A stretch of 64,000 nt of DNA from Ascoidea rubescens DSM 1968 (taxonomy: Eukaryota > Ascomycota > Saccharomycetes > Ascoideales > Ascoideaceae). The translations under genes and the position numbers were made by a program. The notes beneath the pieces were generated by a model. The model searched no databases and was not told where the DNA came from. It was given only the letters and a program-made list of their open reading frames with translations. Numbering within the stretch: the stretch's first letter is position 1; every line of letters starts with the position of its first letter. Below, in pieces: positions 39,702 through 48,515 of this stretch. The DNA lies in assembly GCF_001661345.1 (NCBI RefSeq), contig NW_017962929.1, forward strand, positions 246,165 to 310,164. The letters are read 5' to 3'.

Positions 39702-41177
39702 ATGACTTCTACATCACCTAAGAAGAAAAATGATGCTGAAAATTTGGAAACTCAACCTCTTTTAACCTCAACTTCCAATATACATGGCACAATTGATCAG
39801 AATGACACAGATCGTTTGTCGGTGATTCATGAAATCAAAAAAAAACTATACATTTCTCATTTTCTTTATGTCTGGAACGCAAGAGTTTATGAATTTGGTA
39901 TTATTCTTTTTATTGTTGACTTATTTCCCCAAACTTTATTGCCTTCTTCATTGTTTGCTTTGTGTTGTTCATTAACTTCAATTATATTTTCAACCTCAAT
40001 TGCTACCATTGTCAACAATGGTGAAAGGTTGCATGTTGTTCGTGAGACTATTTTCATTCAAAGATCTTCCGTAATACTTTCAACTTTCTCCATTTTATTA
40101 ACTCATATTATTCCTAAATTGGCTCGATATAAGGTTATTGTCTTAATCGTTGTTATAATATGTGGTGGCATTGAGAAGTTGTGTGCTCTAGCCAATAAAA
40201 TCTCAATTCAAAGAGATTGGTTAGTTCACATAGCCGAAGAAGGTAACGAGGGGTTTTTAGTGGAACTAAATACTCAAATGAGATCCATTGATTTATTTTC
40301 GAAGCTTCTTGGTCCTACTTTTATTGCTTTGGTAATTGGTTTTACATCAATTAAAATCTCTTTAGTCTTTATTATTGTATCTTTCCTAGTTTCCAATCCC
40401 ATTGAATATTATGCTATTGCAAGAGTTTATTATTTGGTTCCAGAGTTACAAAAACCTAAAAGAAAACAAGTTATAGTTTATGACAATCAAGAAAATTATG
40501 AATCATTAGACCAAAGCGAAAATTCAAACCAGTCTCCAATTTTGAAAAAAAAATCAAAAAGTCAATTTATTACAAACTTGAAAGTATTTTCAAGCTCAAC
40601 AATGTGTCTTCCAACTATCTCTTATGCTCTATTGTATTTAACAGTTCTTTCCTTTGGTAATTCAACTATTGCTTACTTGCTTTCTTTTCCTTCAATCAAT
40701 GATGAACTTGTTGGTATTCTTAGAGCAATCTCTTCGATTTTTGAATTATCATCAACTGTAATCTTTCCTCCTGTTAACAAAAATTTTGGTTTAATTAATA
40801 CTGGTTTAATTTCTTTGGTCTCTCAATTCACTTCACTAATTCCAATATTAACTAGTTTTCTATTAAGCTATAAGTATTCTTATAAAATCCTTTGTATATG
40901 TATTCCTTTTAGCAGACTAGGTTTATGGGGTTATGATTTATCAATTCAAAATATGATTCAAATATATGTTAACGACGATGAAAGAGCTGGTTTTACTGCA
41001 ATCGAAGAAAGTATCATAAGTTTATGTGAACTTTCTGGTTATGCTGTTACAATGGTCTTCCATAAACCATCTCAATTTCACTGGCCAGCTTATATCAGTG
41101 TTGGTAGTATTGGTTTAGCCGCTCTTTTATATATTACTTTCTTCTTGAAGTATAAAGCTGGAAAAATCCAGTTATAA
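39702..41177 (+). CDS. Ferroportin-family (SLC40/FPN1) metal exporter homologue
   Basis: This 491-residue multi-pass membrane protein opens its core with LYISHFLYVWNARVYEFGII, then LFIVDLFPQTLLPSSLFAL, close to the ferroportin N-terminal motif. About 10-12 hydrophobic helices follow, with a polar cytosolic loop at about 245-290. Other family-like elements are IQRDWLVHIAEE, MRSIDLFSKLLGPTF and RLGLWGYDLSIQNMIQIYV. Animal and plant ferroportins export Fe(II) or other divalent metals. Fungal members are known but little studied, and S. cerevisiae has none. The membrane (plasma membrane or vacuole) and substrate cannot be told from sequence. The ATG at 39702 gives a 45-residue hydrophilic N-tail with a di-leucine-like QPLL. 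Confidence 0.82.
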   Translation: MTSTSPKKKNDAENLETQPLLTSTSNIHGTIDQNDTDRLSVIHEIKKKLYISHFLYVWNARVYEFGIILFIVDLFPQTLLPSSLFALCCSLTSIIFSTSIATIVNNGERLHVVRETIFIQRSSVILSTFSILLTHIIPKLARYKVIVLIVVIICGGIEKLCALANKISIQRDWLVHIAEEGNEGFLVELNTQMRSIDLFSKLLGPTFIALVIGFTSIKISLVFIIVSFLVSNPIEYYAIARVYYLVPELQKPKRKQVIVYDNQENYESLDQSENSNQSPILKKKSKSQFITNLKVFSSSTMCLPTISYALLYLTVLSFGNSTIAYLLSFPSINDELVGILRAISSIFELSSTVIFPPVNKNFGLINTGLISLVSQFTSLIPILTSFLLSYKYSYKILCICIPFSRLGLWGYDLSIQNMIQIYVNDDERAGFTAIEESIISLCELSGYAVTMVFHKPSQFHWPAYISVGSIGLAALLYITFFLKYKAGKIQL

Positions 41178-41518
41178 TAATAACTAAATGAAAGATTATT
41201 TTGTAATTTTTTTTTCTGGTTCAAAACTAATCAAGAAAAAAAAAGATGAAACTACAAGATGAAAAGAAAGAAAAATTATAAAGTAATTAATATTGTTTGT
41301 TTATACAGACTTATTTAGCTTCCTACTATTTTCTATCTAATTCTCTTCTAATTCTCTTCCAAATCTCTTCTAAATCATTTCTAAATTCTATCTATTTTTC
41401 ACCAATAGTTTTCATAATCTAAGAAAAACGTTTGCAATAAAATTTCATGAACTGTTGCTTTTGCTAGTTATGATAAAACTATTGAAATAACGAGAAATTA
41501 ATTCACTACTTTCTGGAA
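41178..41518. other. Convergent spacer ferroportin-like / RAD7
   Basis: This 341-base A/T-rich region contains a degenerate TTCTCTTCTAATTC-type repeat at 41340-41385. I see nothing else. Confidence 0.4.
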
Positions 41519-43498
41519 TCAAATACTATCACTTTGCCTTCCAATAACTGTCAATCCTTTTCTAATTATAGCTTTTGACGTGCATTTATTTGCACCATAA
41601 ACTTCTAAAAGCGATAAATTAGGGCAAGATCTTCCAAGAAATTCGATAGTACTATCATTCATAGATCTAACAAATCCAGCATTTAATGAAGTTAATAAAT
41701 TTAATTTAACATATTTTAAGACCGCCCAAAAATCAGAAGTAATTTCATAAACCGAATTTATATTTAATGTAATCAAGTAATCTGCTGAATGAGTAAGAAT
41801 TTCGACCAATGCTGTATCTCCTAAGCTGACGCATTTTTGTAAATCTAGATGCATTAAACCAGCATTTAAATCCCATTTTGAGAAAAGTTTACACACTCCC
41901 TCATCGGTTATCAAATCCAAATATCTTAAAGAAAGACTTGTTAAGATAGAGCAAAATGGTCTTATTCCATTAATTAAAAAGGAGTCCCCCAAACCGGAAC
42001 AACCGTCAAGATTTAATGAGGTTAATGTAGATCCATTGTTGGCTAATATCGAAATAATCAATTCATTAGTTATAAACTCCTCCTTATTTGGATATGAGAG
42101 TTCAAGCAGTTCTAGTTTGTGTAAATCAGAACCAAGAATTTGAAAGGCTGTTGGATCAGTTAATCCATCTAGTCTGGATAAAGTTAGTTCTTGTAGACTT
42201 TCTCCACAATTTTTAATTAAGCTAACTAAGGAATCATTGCCAAAACGATGAGTGTTTTTAATATCAAATCGTTTTAGTCTAGTATTGATTGTTTCAAAAA
42301 ATGTATTCCATGCTGTATCATCTATTAAAAAACAGCCATTCAATGAAATAGAATGAAGATTTTTTAAATTGGTGGCAAAATATAGTAATGTATCACTATG
42401 AAGCTGACCACACATATTTAAATTGAGAGATTCTATGTTTGGACAATAAGAACCGATTAAACGTAGGGCATCATTACCAACATTGGAACAATCATATAAG
42501 TTTAATTCTTTTAAATCTGAATGAAAAAAGAGTTTTGCAGTTCTGGTATTCAATGATCTATTTTTCGATAAAGCCATTGATATTTTAGATAAATTTCCAA
42601 AACCAACTTCCCCGAGCTCATCAATGTTATCAATGTGTTTAGAGACTAGTTGAATACAGAGGTCCTGTAAGGAAGGGAGTTTGTATTCTTGTTTGTTCAA
42701 TAAGGCAGCGGCAACTTTTAGTCTTTTTTTTCTAGCAGCTAATTGATTTTTTTTTCTTTTTTTATAGATAGAATCAATCTCTTTCGTGCAAATAGGACAT
42801 AAATAACCAGTTTGAGAATTATATTTCTCGAAAAAATATCGAGTGTTTTCAGTTATTTGTTTGCAATAAACATCAATAACAAAACCTCGTGCACAACCGA
42901 TACAGATACTCTTTTGACCTGGACCTCTTAGGGCAAAAAGAAGGGTTTCTTCTTGTGAATCATATCCATCCTCATTATCGTGTTCGCTCAATTCATTGTT
43001 GGAGTCGATATTCAATTTTCTTTTTCTTCTAAAAGCTATTTCAATCTGCATATCTTCAGCAATTTCATCAGCATTTTCCAAATCGTCAGAATTTTCCGGA
43101 TCGTCAGAATTTTCCAGACCATCAGCATTTTGAATGAGATTCAATTCATGGTCGCTGTTCTGGTTGTTTCTGGCAAGAATTCTATTGTAATTTCTCTGAA
43201 AATTTGCAAATGAACCTCTTCCTCCTCTGGCTCTAGTTTCACGCCTGGTTGCGGTTCTTGCTGTGGTTTCGGTAGCGTCTTGGGCTTCTTCTGTCTGGAC
43301 AATGGAATTCTCATCCTGAGGTGCTTCTGCATTTTCAGTCAAAGGTTCAGTGTGCTGGGCATCCTCCTCGATGTCGACGTTGTGGTCGATGTTCCTGCGG
43401 AGGTTGCTACCAATGTTGTGGTGCCGTAAATACGACGAGAGAGCCGAGGTGGGGCCCTTGATACGCACAGACTCGTTTCTGCTCCTGAAAACAGACAT
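41519..43498 (-). CDS. RAD7: Nucleotide excision repair protein Rad7
   Basis: Rad7 with Rad16 and Abf1 forms the global-genome repair complex, and with Elc1/Cul3 a ubiquitin ligase on Rad4. The ATG at 43498 gives MSVFRSRNESVRIKGPTSAL, matching the SRN...KGPNSAL start of the family. The frame extends upstream without an ATG. Leucine-rich repeats fill about 300-640, with ALSKNRSLN, LNMCGQLHSDTLLYFA and NTHRFGNDSLVSLI. The end, GLTVIGRQSDSI, matches Rad7 exactly. At 659 residues it is longer than S. cerevisiae (565). The extra part includes two CxxC pairs (CIGC, about residue 190, and CPIC, about residue 229) that look like the zinc finger of S. pombe Rhp7. It is divergent from RAD23. Confidence 0.94.
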   Translation of the reverse strand: MSVFRSRNESVRIKGPTSALSSYLRHHNIGSNLRRNIDHNVDIEEDAQHTEPLTENAEAPQDENSIVQTEEAQDATETTARTATRRETRARGGRGSFANFQRNYNRILARNNQNSDHELNLIQNADGLENSDDPENSDDLENADEIAEDMQIEIAFRRKRKLNIDSNNELSEHDNEDGYDSQEETLLFALRGPGQKSICIGCARGFVIDVYCKQITENTRYFFEKYNSQTGYLCPICTKEIDSIYKKRKKNQLAARKKRLKVAAALLNKQEYKLPSLQDLCIQLVSKHIDNIDELGEVGFGNLSKISMALSKNRSLNTRTAKLFFHSDLKELNLYDCSNVGNDALRLIGSYCPNIESLNLNMCGQLHSDTLLYFATNLKNLHSISLNGCFLIDDTAWNTFFETINTRLKRFDIKNTHRFGNDSLVSLIKNCGESLQELTLSRLDGLTDPTAFQILGSDLHKLELLELSYPNKEEFITNELIISILANNGSTLTSLNLDGCSGLGDSFLINGIRPFCSILTSLSLRYLDLITDEGVCKLFSKWDLNAGLMHLDLQKCVSLGDTALVEILTHSADYLITLNINSVYEITSDFWAVLKYVKLNLLTSLNAGFVRSMNDSTIEFLGRSCPNLSLLEVYGANKCTSKAIIRKGLTVIGRQSDSI

Positions 43499-43723
43499 TC
43501 TCTTGCTTAGCTGGCGATAATTGAACAACTCTGAGCTGTGAACTCTGAACTCCTTCGTTCTTGTTTACTCTTCTCGAGGTGTCAAAATTTTGGATCACAG
43601 ACGTGCGACGGCAGAATAAGGTTTTCATTACCCGCCCAGCAAAAAGGAAGATTTTGGCGTTGGACTTTCGCTGAAAAAAGTAAAGGCAACTCACCACCCT
43701 CTTTCTGCTGCAACTGCTTCACC
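43499..43723. promoter_or_regulatory. Shared 225-bp bidirectional promoter of RAD7 and RAD23
   Basis: The two ATGs point away from each other with 225 bases between them. The sequence is mixed, with an ACCCGCCCAGCAAAAAGG word near 43630. I could not identify a perfect PACE (GGTGGCAAA) element. Confidence 0.6.
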
Positions 43724-45131
43724 ATGAAAGTCATCTTCAAGGATTTCAAGAAAGAAAAGATCACTGTTGAGTGCGAACCAACAGATCTGGTATGTGAGAC
43801 TTCTGTGCTGACGCTTTTGCTCTTCTTTTTTCGGCGTTTTTGCTTTCTAACATGTTCGCCTACAGGTATCGTCTTTAAAAGACAAAGTCGCCACAGTCAA
43901 GAAAGTCCAACCTTCCCAGTTGAAGTTTGTTTATTCAGGTATGTGTTACAATTGCTCTGCAACAGTTTCTTGCTTCTCTGGTCTTGAATTTCCCATTCAC
44001 TAACTGTTTTTGTTTCTAGGAAAGGTTTTACAAAATGAAAAAACTGCAGAGTTTTATAAAATCAAGGAAAATGGTCAGATTATCTTTATGATTTCAAAAG
44101 CCAAAGCACCAAAACCACAGCCTACCCCAGCACTAAAGGAGGTCCCGGCTTCCACTTCCACATCTACAACCTCAGAACCAGTACAATCATCCACTCCAAT
44201 TCAACCAGCTGCTACTCCTGCTACCACCACAACTGCTTCCACACCTGCTCCTGCTCCTGCTTTGACTGAAACACCTATCAGCAGTAATGTTCCCAGAGCA
44301 GTTTCATCCACAACTCCTGCTTTTGAAGAAAACCGAACTACAATGGCTAACTCATCCTTGTTAAGAGGTCCTCAATTAGAAAGCTCAATTTTAAATATTA
44401 TGGAAATGGGTTATGAAAGATCTCAAGTCGAAGAAGCCCTAAGATATGCTTTTAATAATCCTGAAAGAGCTGTTGAGTATTTATTAACTGGAATTCCTGA
44501 AACCGTTAGATTCAGTCAAGAATTAAATTCTCGAAATCCACCTGCACTTGCTTCTGATTCTGCATCTGCACCTGAACCTCCTACAACTGGAGAGCAAAAT
44601 TCTACAAACCAAAATCTTTTTGAAGCTGCTGCTGCTGCTGCCGCTGCACCACCAGAAACCTCGGGCTTGTCTCTGTTAAGTGACCCTCGTTTAATCGAAC
44701 AAATTGAAATTTTGAGACAAGCTATAGCCACTGAGCCAGAAAGAATTGAACAGCATTTGCAAAGATTAGCTGAACAATATCCAGAATTGTCTGAAGCTAT
44801 TAACCAAAATCCTGATGAATTTATGAGACTAATCTTACAAGATTTGAGTGCTGAGAACCTCGGTTTTTCCGGTTACGAAGGGGGGGAAGGTGTTGAACTC
44901 GAAGTTGGTGACCCCGACGGAAGCCGAATGGAAGTCGACTCCCAAGATGAAACTAATGCACAAGGCTCAGCTGCTGGAGAAAGGCAAAATGTGTTATATA
45001 TTACTTCTGAAGAGGAAGCTGCTATCAACAGACTATGTGAATTGGGTTTTGAGAGAAATTTAGTAATTCAAGCTTATTTTGCTTGTGACAAAAACGAAGA
45101 ATTAGCAGCTAATTTCTTATTTAGTGAGTGA
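43724..45131 (+). CDS. RAD23: UV excision repair / proteasome shuttle protein Rad23, three exons
   Basis: Rad23 binds Rad4 for damage recognition and ferries ubiquitinated proteins to the proteasome. The exons are 43724-43789, 43866-43938 and 44020-45131, for 416 residues. Both introns start GTATGT and end in CAG or TAG. Their branch points are weaker (TTCTAAC, CACTAAC) and their lengths are 76 and 81 nt. The spliced N-terminus is a complete ubiquitin-like domain ([20 protein letters not shown], then [15 protein letters not shown] and IIFMISKAK). Two UBA domains follow: [20 protein letters not shown] and [20 protein letters not shown]. An XPC/Rad4-binding STI1-like segment lies between them. 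The linker holds a run of eight alanines encoded mostly by GCT. Confidence 0.95.
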
Positions 45132-45502
45132 TTCTTTCTAAAAATTGTTATTTCTGAATTATTTTATCAAAGATTCTAATATTTTTTTTTCTCTGTATCT
45201 TTTTTTGTTGCTATTATATTTATTTTATGCATAATTGTTTATCTTATGGATTATTTTTTTGTTTTTTTCTTAAATTTTTTTGAATTTTTTAAATTTTATT
45301 CTTATACTTTAATTTTCTTTATATATTCGTCAGCAAAAAAAAATACATTGTAACAATTTTGTTCATTTTTTTATTTTTTTTCATTTTTATTGTCTTTACC
45401 ATTTCTTTTCTTTTATATTTTTTTTTCTTTTCAAATATCCATTGTATTATGAAAATAAGAATATAAATAAATAAATAAATAAATAAATAAAACATAGAAA
45501 AT
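45132..45502. other. Convergent spacer RAD23 / UTR4
   Basis: This 371-base stretch is T-rich and ends in an AAAT run (45465-45490). I see no gene. Confidence 0.4.
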
Positions 45503-46264
45503 CTACAAACCTAACAGATTAAAATTATCAATGGTTTTAAATGTTCCCTTAGGGATTCCTTCTTTTTCATAATTGGGTTCATAATTGCCAGGTCTAATCA
45601 CAAGAAAACCCTTAAAACCAGCTGCTTTAGCTGCAATAAGCTCTTTTAAATTATCAGAAAAAAACAATAGGTGATTAGATGATAATCCAATGAATTTTTT
45701 AATTGATTCGTAACTCTCCTTTTGAAATTTATAACCTGAAGTATTAATGTCGAAATAATCAGTAATGTAAGGATTTAAATCCTCAATGCAAGATTTTGGT
45801 TTACTATCATCTCTAGCGTATTTTAATAACAATTTTTGAGCCTTTACACTTCCAGAAGAATAAATATAAATTTTATACTTGGTCGACCAGTCTTTAATCG
45901 ACTGAAAAGCATCAGAGAATAAATCACAAACGATTTCACCATTTTCATAACCAACCCGCCAAATCAAGCCTTGTAAATTTTTCAAAGCTTTTTCTTTTAT
46001 ATCATTTGAAACCAAGTAATTGATATAATCCAATAATTTTTCTTTTGAAGCGATTTTATCCTCTGGAAAAGAAGATAAAATTTGGATTAATTCGAGTTTT
46101 TCATTTTGAGGGTCCTTGACAGTAGCATTTGAAATTGGAAATTTGATTGAATTTAAAACATCGGGTATCTTTTTAAGAAAATATGGGAATAGAACGTCCT
46201 TAACAAAGGATATTGGACAAATAGTGCCTTCAATATCTAGAACGATGGCAATACTTGAGGCCAT
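45503..46264 (-). CDS. UTR4: Enolase-phosphatase E1 (methionine salvage)
   Basis: This bifunctional HAD-superfamily enzyme acts in methionine salvage. It enolises and dephosphorylates 2,3-diketo-5-methylthiopentyl-1-phosphate. The ATG at 46264 gives MASSIAIVLDIEGTICPISF with the HAD motif I residues Asp10 and Glu12. The frame upstream lacks an ATG. Other motifs are VLFPYFLKKIP, IYSSGSVKAQKLLL (motif II/III), YFDINTSGYKF and LFFSDNLKELIAAKAAG (motif IV). Length 253 compares with 227 in S. cerevisiae. It is divergent from the PLP decarboxylase across 267 bases. Confidence 0.93.
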   Translation of the reverse strand: MASSIAIVLDIEGTICPISFVKDVLFPYFLKKIPDVLNSIKFPISNATVKDPQNEKLELIQILSSFPEDKIASKEKLLDYINYLVSNDIKEKALKNLQGLIWRVGYENGEIVCDLFSDAFQSIKDWSTKYKIYIYSSGSVKAQKLLLKYARDDSKPKSCIEDLNPYITDYFDINTSGYKFQKESYESIKKFIGLSSNHLLFFSDNLKELIAAKAAGFKGFLVIRPGNYEPNYEKEGIPKGTFKTIDNFNLLGL

Positions 46265-46531
46265 GCTTATAGAATAACAATAAGTTGAATATTTTTTAAG
46301 CTTTTTGATTTTTTGGAAATGCAATTAAATTTTAACGAGAGAGAAGATAGGACGAAGGAAAAAAAAAACATTAGTAATTCCACGCACGAAGCTATTGGAT
46401 AGTAATAAAATCACTCGTTTAATCTGAAATTTTTGTGGGAAACTTTCATGACTTAAGATATATACAGGTAAAATTCAAGTAAATCAAATAGAAAAGGTGG
46501 AAAAAAAGTTGAATATTACTTTTTGTTTAAA

Positions 46532-48181
46532 ATGACAAAAGATAAGGCAGAGTACGAGATTCTTGACTATCTATTAATAAAAATTCGAGAAAAACTAGTC
46601 AGATTTGCACAAAGCGCCAATGGAGTGAATGCAGTTGATGGAGCAAATGAACCATTGAAATTTTACAATCGAATAGTTGAAAATGGATTAATTGAAATGC
46701 CGGATATTGGGAATGGGTATCATAAACAAGATTATGATAAAATGTTGGAACATGTTGATTTTATTTTGAATAATAGTGTAAATACATGGTCACTTGGATT
46801 TTTGGATAAGCTTTACTCGTCAACTAATGCTATTGGAGTAATATCAGATTTAGTTTTATCTATATTGAATACGAATTCGCATGTTTTTACGGTTTCACCG
46901 ATTTTAACAGTTATTGAGAAAAAGATTGGATATGAGTATAGCAAATTGTTTTATGATGGATACTCTGAGAATAGTGGAGGGCTAACATTTTCTGGTGGAT
47001 CATGGTCGAATATTTCATCGTTACAAATTGCTAGAAGTTATTTGTATTGCGATAGTAAAAAAAGAGGAAATGGAAATTATAAATTTGCTGTATTTACTAG
47101 CAGTCACTCTCATTATAGTGTTGAAAAAGCAGCCATGTTATGTGGGTTTGGAAGCGAATCAGTTTTCAAGATTGAAGTCAATTCAAGAGGAGAGATGAAA
47201 TGTTCAAAACTTGAAGAGAGCATTAAGAAAGCGATTGAAAATGGATATACGCCACTTTATGTGAACGCAACAGCTGGGACTACAGTTTTTGGGTCGTTTG
47301 ATCCCCTTGAAGAAATCGGGGTGATTTGTGAGAAATATGGTATTTGGTTTCATGTTGATGGATCATGGGGAGGAAATTTTATATTTTCAAAAGAGTTGAA
47401 GAATAAGTTAAAGGGCAGTCATTTAGCCAACTCGATCACTGTTTCACCACATAAAATGTTGGGAGTTCCAACGACCTGCTCGTTTTTGTTAATGAAGGAC
47501 AAACGAATTTTTGTTACGGCCAATTCTTTGGATGCGCCTTATTTGTTTCATAAAATAAAAGGTAGTGTTGAAAGTGGTGATCGGAGATTATCGCAAAGAG
47601 AGTTGCTAGAGAGTTACAAAAGGAAAGATGATGGTGTTAGGAGCGAAGAAAATTTTAATTTGGCAGAGGGAACTATGGGATGTGGAAGAAGAGCAGATTC
47701 GTTAAAGTTTTATCTATCCTGGAATTACTATGGGAAAGTTGGATTTGGTGAAAGAGTGGATCATGCGTATTTTATCATGAAGTACTTTAGCGAAAAGATA
47801 GGTGTGAACAAAAGGTTCAGAACACTCAATAGCTTTGATGTTTCAAGAGCAAATGAGCAGGCAGCACGTCCACCTTGTTTGCAGGTTTGTTTCTACTATG
47901 AGCCATACGAGATTGGCGACAAAACCATGAACCACACACCGATCACAAGATGGATGGTTTACAAGTTCCACCAGCTCAACAAGTACCTTATTGATTTCTC
48001 ACCTCCAGTGAAAGACGCCCACAACGAGGGGGAGTTTTTCAGAATAGTTTTCATCAACCCCAACTTGACAACCGAGTTCATAGACCAGTTGGTGGAGGAC
48101 TTTGGCGTTGTGGGAAGAGCGTATATGGAAAACAACCCCAACTGGCGAAACATAGCTAATACAGCTCAGAAAGCACTCTGA
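46532..48181 (+). CDS. Group II PLP-dependent decarboxylase (glutamate / cysteine-sulfinate type)
   Basis: This 549-residue protein is of the pyridoxal-phosphate decarboxylase group II fold, as in animal GAD and CSAD. PLP-site segments are NATAGTTVFGSFDPLEEIGV and WFHVDGSWGGNF, with the PLP lysine in ITVSPHKMLGVPTTCSFLL. The N-terminal substrate region reads YSSTNAIGVISDLVLSILNT and VFTVSPILTVIEK. The C-terminal active-site element is NLAEGTMGCGRRADSLKFYL. The ATG at 46532 is the first in frame. S. cerevisiae Gad1 is of the other, bacterial-type GAD family, so this gene has no counterpart there. The substrate (glutamate, aspartate, cysteine sulfinate or aromatic) is not decided by sequence here. 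It is divergent from UTR4. Confidence 0.85.
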   Translation: MTKDKAEYEILDYLLIKIREKLVRFAQSANGVNAVDGANEPLKFYNRIVENGLIEMPDIGNGYHKQDYDKMLEHVDFILNNSVNTWSLGFLDKLYSSTNAIGVISDLVLSILNTNSHVFTVSPILTVIEKKIGYEYSKLFYDGYSENSGGLTFSGGSWSNISSLQIARSYLYCDSKKRGNGNYKFAVFTSSHSHYSVEKAAMLCGFGSESVFKIEVNSRGEMKCSKLEESIKKAIENGYTPLYVNATAGTTVFGSFDPLEEIGVICEKYGIWFHVDGSWGGNFIFSKELKNKLKGSHLANSITVSPHKMLGVPTTCSFLLMKDKRIFVTANSLDAPYLFHKIKGSVESGDRRLSQRELLESYKRKDDGVRSEENFNLAEGTMGCGRRADSLKFYLSWNYYGKVGFGERVDHAYFIMKYFSEKIGVNKRFRTLNSFDVSRANEQAARPPCLQVCFYYEPYEIGDKTMNHTPITRWMVYKFHQLNKYLIDFSPPVKDAHNEGEFFRIVFINPNLTTEFIDQLVEDFGVVGRAYMENNPNWRNIANTAQKAL

Positions 48182-48515
48182 GCAATAAATCACAGAAAAA
48201 GCTCAGTATATACAGCGCCAGCCAATAGAATCGCACGACACAGACACGCAGAGTCCTGCACAGATGCGCATATCACCACCGCTTTGGAAGAAACCACTGC
48301 TTTGGGCGGAATCGGCTGAATTAATCTGCTCCGAAACGCACACCTTGCGTCTCACTGCGGCCGCGGAATGTCTATTATTAGCTTGTGATTAGTCGCAGAT
48401 CCATAGAGCTGAGAAACCAGATCATGATTCGTGAGAAAGCTCAAATAGAGCTCTTCAGTCTCTCTTTGCTGCTTCTGCTGTTTCTGCTGCTCCACTCTCT
48501 CACTCGCCTGCCGCC
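48182..48515. promoter_or_regulatory. RAX1 promoter region in a GC-rich island
   Basis: This 334-base GC-rich region includes a GCGGCCGC site near 48358 and a CTGCTTCTGCTGTTTCTGCTG tract (split across 48468-48490) just before RAX1. The RAX1 start context is GCCGCCATG. I see no gene. Confidence 0.45.
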
